8,666 nt of DNA from Polyangia bacterium. Lineage in GTDB: Bacteria > Myxococcota_A > Polyangia > Polyangiales > Polyangiaceae. The stretch's first letter is position 1. The number at the start of each line of letters is the position of its first letter. A program made the position numbers and the translations under genes. Where the stretch lies: positions 1-8,666 of the forward strand of contig JAUILJ010000287.1 in the NCBI GenBank assembly GCA_030433055.1, in the 5' to 3' direction. Below the pieces are notes generated by a model. That model did not search any database. It was not told the DNA's origin and saw only the letters and a list, made by a program, of their open reading frames with translations. This document shows, in pieces, positions 6,001 to 8,666 of the stretch.

Positions 6001-6696
6001 CTAGTTGCGCGAAGTGAAGATGCTCAGGATGTAGTAGAACATCAGCGCCACGCTGGAGAACAGACGCAGCGAGGCGCCCACGTAGCGATCCGTGGGGAAA
6101 TTCCGGAGCACGTTCGAGGTGTCGTAGAGGATGGACGCGCCAGCCAAGGCCACCATCGCCACGCTGAAGAACACTCCCAGCTTCAACCCGAAGAGTAGGG
6201 CTGCACCGATGGCGAGCAGCGCTACGACGCCACCCCACATCACGAATCCACGAAGAAACGAGAAGTCCTTGCGGGTGACGAACGCGACGCCGGTGAGGCC
6301 CGCGAACCCGAGCAGCGTCACGACTGCGGCGCTGGAGATCACCCCTGGGCCCTTCATTTCCGCAAACGTCAGCAGCGGGATGAAGATCAGAGCCTCGGCG
6401 ACGACGTACACGCCGAGCCCGAAATACTGGGCCGCCTTGCTGCTGGCGCCGAGGGCGAAGCGACTCGCCACCATGCTCGCGATCACGAACGCGCCAAGCA
6501 CCAGCCACCAGTTGGAGAACATTGGTAGCAGCGCATAGGCGACACCCGACTTGAAGAGCGCGATCTCGAGCCCAGTGAACGCCAGGATCGCGCCGAACAG
6601 GTGGCCGTACGTCCTGGTGATGAACTGCGCCCGCTCCTCGATCACACCAGGCCGCGCGTGCGCCGCCGGGGACTGATAGGGGTTGTAGTGATTCAT
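6001..6696 (-). CDS. Bax inhibitor-1 / YccA-YbhL family seven-helix membrane protein
   Basis: A 231-residue inner-membrane protein of the TMBIM/BI-1 (UPF0005) family, some members of which act as pH-sensitive calcium leak channels or modulate membrane proteases. A soluble N-terminus (MNHYNPYQSP to about residue 28, with ERAQFITRTYGHLFGAI leading into helix 1) is followed by seven hydrophobic segments at about 31-50, 62-80, 90-112, 120-140, 150-171, 173-190 and 206-227. The family motif ILYDTSN with Asp192 lies at the end of helix 6. The second conserved Asp often found in helix 7 is absent; that stretch reads LRLFSSVALMFYYIL, with Ser at 215-216. The frame extends upstream to 6765, but the ATG at 6696-6694 is preferred: it has AAGGGA 8 bases upstream and gives the usual family length of about 230. 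The CAP-domain gene lies 388 bases upstream on the same strand, probably a separate transcript. Physiological role here is unknown. Confidence 0.93.
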   Translation of the reverse strand: MNHYNPYQSPAAHARPGVIEERAQFITRTYGHLFGAILAFTGLEIALFKSGVAYALLPMFSNWWLVLGAFVIASMVASRFALGASSKAAQYFGLGVYVVAEALIFIPLLTFAEMKGPGVISSAAVVTLLGFAGLTGVAFVTRKDFSFLRGFVMWGGVVALLAIGAALLFGLKLGVFFSVAMVALAGASILYDTSNVLRNFPTDRYVGASLRLFSSVALMFYYILSIFTSRN

Positions 6697-7084
6697 TCTG
6701 GGTTTCCCTTGGGTTTGGGGGTGAGTCGCAATGTTCCGCGCACTGTGGGCGCTGGATCCCGCCAACCCGCTGCCGCCCTGTCAGCGCGGCGGTGGAGGTG
6801 GGGATAAGCTGCCAAACGCGAAAGTTAACCAGTGATGGGCAGGATCTGTTCCCTGCACCGGCCCCAGCCTCCGAGCGACCTGCGAAGCGATCGCGGAGCG
6901 TGAGGTTGTCTGAAGGATAAGGCGCCTGGGCCCGCTGTAAAGCGGAACCGCATACAACCCCGGACTTCCGTCCGGGGAATTCAGCGAGTTCGCTCTCCAA
7001 AGACTGCCTGGGCTCGGAGGTGCCCAGGGCGGAGGCCACGAATGGGGCGTTTGTGCGCCCCCCACCGATTCTGGGGGCGGACTA
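6697..7084. other. 388-base gap: Bax-1 family gene leader and hairpin-rich 3' region of the CAP gene
   Basis: No gene is supported here. The left part (6697-6860) should hold the promoter of the Bax-1 family gene. A possible pair on the minus strand is TTAACT (near 6826) and TTATCC with a 15-base spacer, which is weak. The right part (6930-7080) is rich in perfect hairpins: CCGCT/AGCGG (6932-6945, GTAA loop), CCCCGGAC/GTCCGGGG (6958-6977, loop TTCC), CCTGGGC/GCCCAGG (7007-7028), and two overlapping stems at 7044-7079. On the minus strand the 6977-6958 stem is followed by TTGTATG, so it is the best terminator candidate for the CAP gene. Confidence 0.5.
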
Positions 7085-7639
7085 TTACCGCGGGGAGCCG
7101 AAGTCCTGCACCCAGTAGTGGCCGTACTGGGACCCGTCGTGGAAACGATAGCCGATCCCGATGTCCACGAAGTCTCCGCTCATGATGTTGCTGCAGTGAC
7201 CTGGGCTGTTCATCCACTGGTCCATGACGCCCTGAGCGGTGGAGCTACCCGCTGCGATGTTCTCTCCAGCCGCGCGCCACTCGTAGCCCGCCTGGGTCAT
7301 GCGCTCGAACGCCGTGGTGCCGTCCTGGCTGTCATGATCGAAGTAGTCGCGGGTCGCCATGTCGCCCGCGTGGTTGCGCGCAGCGGTGCGCAGGGGCGCG
7401 TTCATCTTGAGCGCGCCCACCGCTGGCATCGCGTCCCCACCACAGGTCGCGCCCTGAGCTCGCACCTGATTGACCAACGTCAACACCTCGCACTCCAGCT
7501 TCTGCGCGGCGGAGTCGTATCCACTGCCGTCATTCGGGCAGCCGGAGCCCGCCGTCGCGCCACCTCCCCCTCCTCCGTCGTCGGAGCCGCAGCCGAGGCC
7601 AAACATCGCCAACCCGATCAACCAGTACGCTCGTCGCAT
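7085..7639 (-). CDS. CAP/SCP (PR-1-like) domain lipoprotein
   Basis: A 184-residue exported protein with one CAP domain (cysteine-rich secretory, antigen 5, PR-1 superfamily). The signal MRRAYWLIGLAMFGLGC ends at a putative lipid-attached Cys17; FGLGC is a non-canonical lipobox. GSDDGGGGGG forms a short linker. The CAP domain spans about 48-183: LTLVNQVRAQ, ALKMNAPLRTAARNHAGDMA with His90, DYFDHDS with His102, GENIA (125-129) with Glu126, QWMNSPGHCSNIM with His148, and the terminal HYWVQDFG (174-181). The His and Glu residues that line the CAP cavity are thus present. Cys34, Cys50, Cys66 and Cys149 could form disulfides. Bacterial CAP proteins are often secreted and variously tied to lipid binding, metal binding or peptidase-like activities; the role here is unknown. 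The ATG at 7639-7637 is preferred to a TTG three codons upstream; no strong ribosome binding site precedes it. The gene is divergent from the LOG gene. Confidence 0.92.
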   Translation of the reverse strand: MRRAYWLIGLAMFGLGCGSDDGGGGGGATAGSGCPNDGSGYDSAAQKLECEVLTLVNQVRAQGATCGGDAMPAVGALKMNAPLRTAARNHAGDMATRDYFDHDSQDGTTAFERMTQAGYEWRAAGENIAAGSSTAQGVMDQWMNSPGHCSNIMSGDFVDIGIGYRFHDGSQYGHYWVQDFGSPR

Positions 7640-7661
7640 GCGGACCAAGCATAGCCGCTGA

Positions 7662-7724
7662 GAGCCCGAGCGCCTGAGGAAGAGGCGCTCAAAGGGGCAG
7701 GATTGGCAGGGCGGGCTCGGGAGG
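7662..7724. promoter_or_regulatory. Nested inverted repeats in the LOG leader
   Basis: The 98-base gap between the divergent CAP and LOG genes contains an outer inverted repeat GAGCCCG (7662-7668) / CGGGCTC (7712-7718) around a 7-bp hairpin GAGCGCC (7668-7674) / GGCGCTC (7684-7690). CCCGAG (7665-7670) can instead pair with CTCGGG (7716-7721). The only SD-like sequence before the LOG start, GGGAGG (7719-7724), touches this structure and lies 13 bases from the ATG, which is long. Promoters for both genes should be here, but none is obvious. Confidence 0.35.
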
Positions 7725-7737
7725 CTATGGCGCCATC

Positions 7738-8295
7738 ATGCAGCGGATATGCGTTTTCTGCGGCTCCAGCGCCGGCTCCAAGCCGAGCTATCGCCAGGCA
7801 GCCGAGCGTCTGGGTCGAGCGCTGGCCAAGCGCGGCGTGGGACTGGTGAACGGCGGCGGGCACGTCGGGCTGATGGGCGCGACAGCGGACGCCGTCCTGG
7901 AGGCGGGCGGCGAGGCGATCGGAGTGATCCCCGAGGCGCTGCAACAGCGAGAGCTCGCCCACACCGCAATGACAGAGCTCCACGTGACCGTCGACATGCA
8001 CGCGAGGAAGGCCTTGATGGCAAGCCTTGCTGACGCATTCATCGCGCTGCCCGGCGGGCTGGGTACCTTCGAAGAGCTCTTCGAGGTCGCTACCTGGGCT
8101 CAGCTAGGGATTCACCACAAGCCCATCGGCATCTTGGATGTCGACGACTACTACCGAAACCTCGCCCTCTGGATTGACCACGCGGAAACAGAAGGCTTCG
8201 TCAAGCCCGAGCACTCGCGTCTGTTCCACTGGGACACCGACCCCGAGCGACTGATCGATCGGCTGCTCAAATCAGCAGGAACACCCCAAGGCTGA
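7738..8295 (+). CDS. LOG-family protein (TIGR00730 type; nucleoside 5'-monophosphate phosphoribohydrolase)
   Basis: A 185-residue cytoplasmic Rossmann-fold enzyme of the LOG (Lonely Guy) family. Members hydrolyse the N-glycosidic bond of cytokinin riboside monophosphates or of AMP and related purine nucleotides, releasing ribose 5-phosphate. Motifs: MQRICVFCGSS (1-11) with the first strand and phosphate loop, GGGHVGLMG (39-47), IGVIPEAL (61-68), MHARKALM with Arg90-Lys91, and the signature PGGLGTFEELFE (105-116) with catalytic-type Glu112/Glu113. Length is typical and all signature residues are present. The residue before GGG is Asn38 where Tyr is common. Start ATG at 7738 matches the family N-terminus although the SD-like GGGAGG is 13 bases away. 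The 3' end overlaps the converging EamA-type gene by 29 bases. Whether the substrate is a cytokinin or a general purine nucleotide cannot be told from sequence; bacterial homologues are often housekeeping, and older annotations call them lysine decarboxylases, which is misleading. Confidence 0.95.
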   Translation: MQRICVFCGSSAGSKPSYRQAAERLGRALAKRGVGLVNGGGHVGLMGATADAVLEAGGEAIGVIPEALQQRELAHTAMTELHVTVDMHARKALMASLADAFIALPGGLGTFEELFEVATWAQLGIHHKPIGILDVDDYYRNLALWIDHAETEGFVKPEHSRLFHWDTDPERLIDRLLKSAGTPQG

Positions 8296-8666
8296 GCAGC
8301 GCGCAGGCGACCAACATATTCCTGGTCACCCGCTCCTTGAACAGCAGGCGTCCAGTGACCACCGAGCCGGCGACCCCCAGCGCCCGCTTGATCGCTTCCA
8401 TCAGGCTGACGAGGAGGGTCTGGATGGCGATCAGCTGCAAGCCGAGCGCGGCGACGCTGACCACCACGCCCACGCCCACTGCCGGCCAATGCTTGCGCGC
8501 CTGCCCGAGCTCTCGGACGCGGCCCGTGAACAGCAGCCACAGCAGCGCCACCAGCATCACTCCGCCCGTCTGCACACTGGCGTGAAACGCTACGTTGGCG
8601 TGAGGCAACGCCAGCTTGTCGTTGGTAGCCGAAACAGCCCAGGCCCCGGCCACCAGCGCCATGTAC
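8267..8666 (-). CDS. EamA/DMT-superfamily transporter, C-terminal part (truncated by the window edge)
   Basis: The visible 132 residues are the C-terminal EamA repeat of an inner-membrane drug/metabolite-type transporter, typically about 290 residues with ten helices in two repeats. Hydrophobic segments occur near AGAWAVSA, TGGVMLVALLWLLF, AVGVGVVVSVAALGLQLIAI, and the last helix VACALLSLGVFLLI. The closing EAIKRALGVAGSVV and GRLLFKERVT segments match the end of EamA repeats (conserved Glu in the FxE-type motif before the last helix). The frame is open through the right edge, so the ATG at 8662-8660 is probably an internal Met. The substrate is unknown. The stop (8269-8267) lies inside the 3' end of the LOG gene, an antiparallel overlap of 29 bases with no room for a terminator between them. 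Confidence 0.85.
   Translation of the reverse strand, partial: YMALVAGAWAVSATNDKLALPHANVAFHASVQTGGVMLVALLWLLFTGRVRELGQARKHWPAVGVGVVVSVAALGLQLIAIQTLLVSLMEAIKRALGVAGSVVTGRLLFKERVTRNMLVACALLSLGVFLLI

Noticed and set aside
6697..6765. Upstream start for the Bax-1 family gene (23 extra codons)
   Set aside because: The ATG at 6696 has a good AAGGGA 8 bases away and gives the usual family length; the extension would cover that ribosome binding site.
6820..6960. Possible riboswitch upstream of the Bax-1 family gene
   Set aside because: I could match no known riboswitch core on either strand; a yybP-ykoY-type or cyclic-di-GMP-type consensus is not visible by eye.
5552..7039. Long minus-strand open frame (495 codons) spanning the 5782-6000 gap
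   Set aside because: It covers the Bax-1 family gene in another frame and the antisense of the Cys-rich lipoprotein. Its translation is Arg-rich with no domain, whereas both real genes have clear motifs.
1..8666. CRISPR array, tRNA, rRNA, insertion sequence, prophage or toxin-antitoxin module
   Set aside because: No regular direct repeats with spacers, no cloverleaf or rRNA-like sequence, no transposase or integrase motif, and no small paired toxin-antitoxin frames were seen on either strand.

Overview
The window is high-GC DNA whose coding style points to a myxobacterium (Myxococcota, probably a Polyangia-type lineage). The strongest marker is the C-terminus of the beta-helix protein at 1145-2863: a Gly/Ser-rich linker, a Cys-Gly-Cys motif, a hydrophobic helix and an Arg cluster, which is the architecture of a MYXO-CTERM sorting signal. 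Gly-rich lipoprotein linkers and Cys-rich secreted repeats fit the same assignment. The lineage is inferred; there is no rRNA or tRNA to anchor it.

Layout, left to right. Minus strand: a partial gene leaving the window at base 1 (an alpha/beta-hydrolase start joined to a redoxin-like segment), coupled by a 4-base ATGA overlap to a LEA-2/WHy-domain lipoprotein. Plus strand, divergent: a secreted right-handed beta-helix protein with a MYXO-CTERM tail. Minus strand, convergent: a complete recN. Plus strand, divergent: a Cys-rich lipoprotein with two kinds of disulfide-rich repeats. Minus strand, convergent: a seven-helix Bax-inhibitor-1 family protein, with a CAP/SCP-domain lipoprotein upstream of it in the same direction. 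Plus strand, divergent from the CAP gene: a LOG-family nucleoside-monophosphate phosphoribohydrolase. Minus strand at the right edge: the C-terminal part of an EamA/DMT transporter whose 3' end overlaps the LOG gene tail to tail by 29 bases.

Except for the two leftmost genes, neighbouring genes are mostly single transcription units facing towards or away from each other, and I see no coherent pathway. Four of the six complete genes other than recN and LOG-type enzymes encode exported or envelope proteins of extracellular type (WHy lipoprotein, beta-helix, Cys-rich lipoprotein, CAP lipoprotein), and the other two (Bax-1 type, and the partial EamA) are membrane proteins; recN and LOG are the only clearly cytoplasmic housekeeping-type products. 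Intergenic gaps hold many GC-rich inverted repeats. I found no CRISPR array, IS element, tRNA, rRNA, prophage gene or recognised riboswitch.

I do not see a convincing new multi-gene system. The items most worth a second look are the hydrolase/redoxin chimera at the left edge, the 27-28-residue four-Cys repeat in the 4864-5781 lipoprotein, three consecutive perfect palindromes in the gap after the beta-helix gene, and a pair of mutually exclusive hairpins just downstream of the CAP gene.
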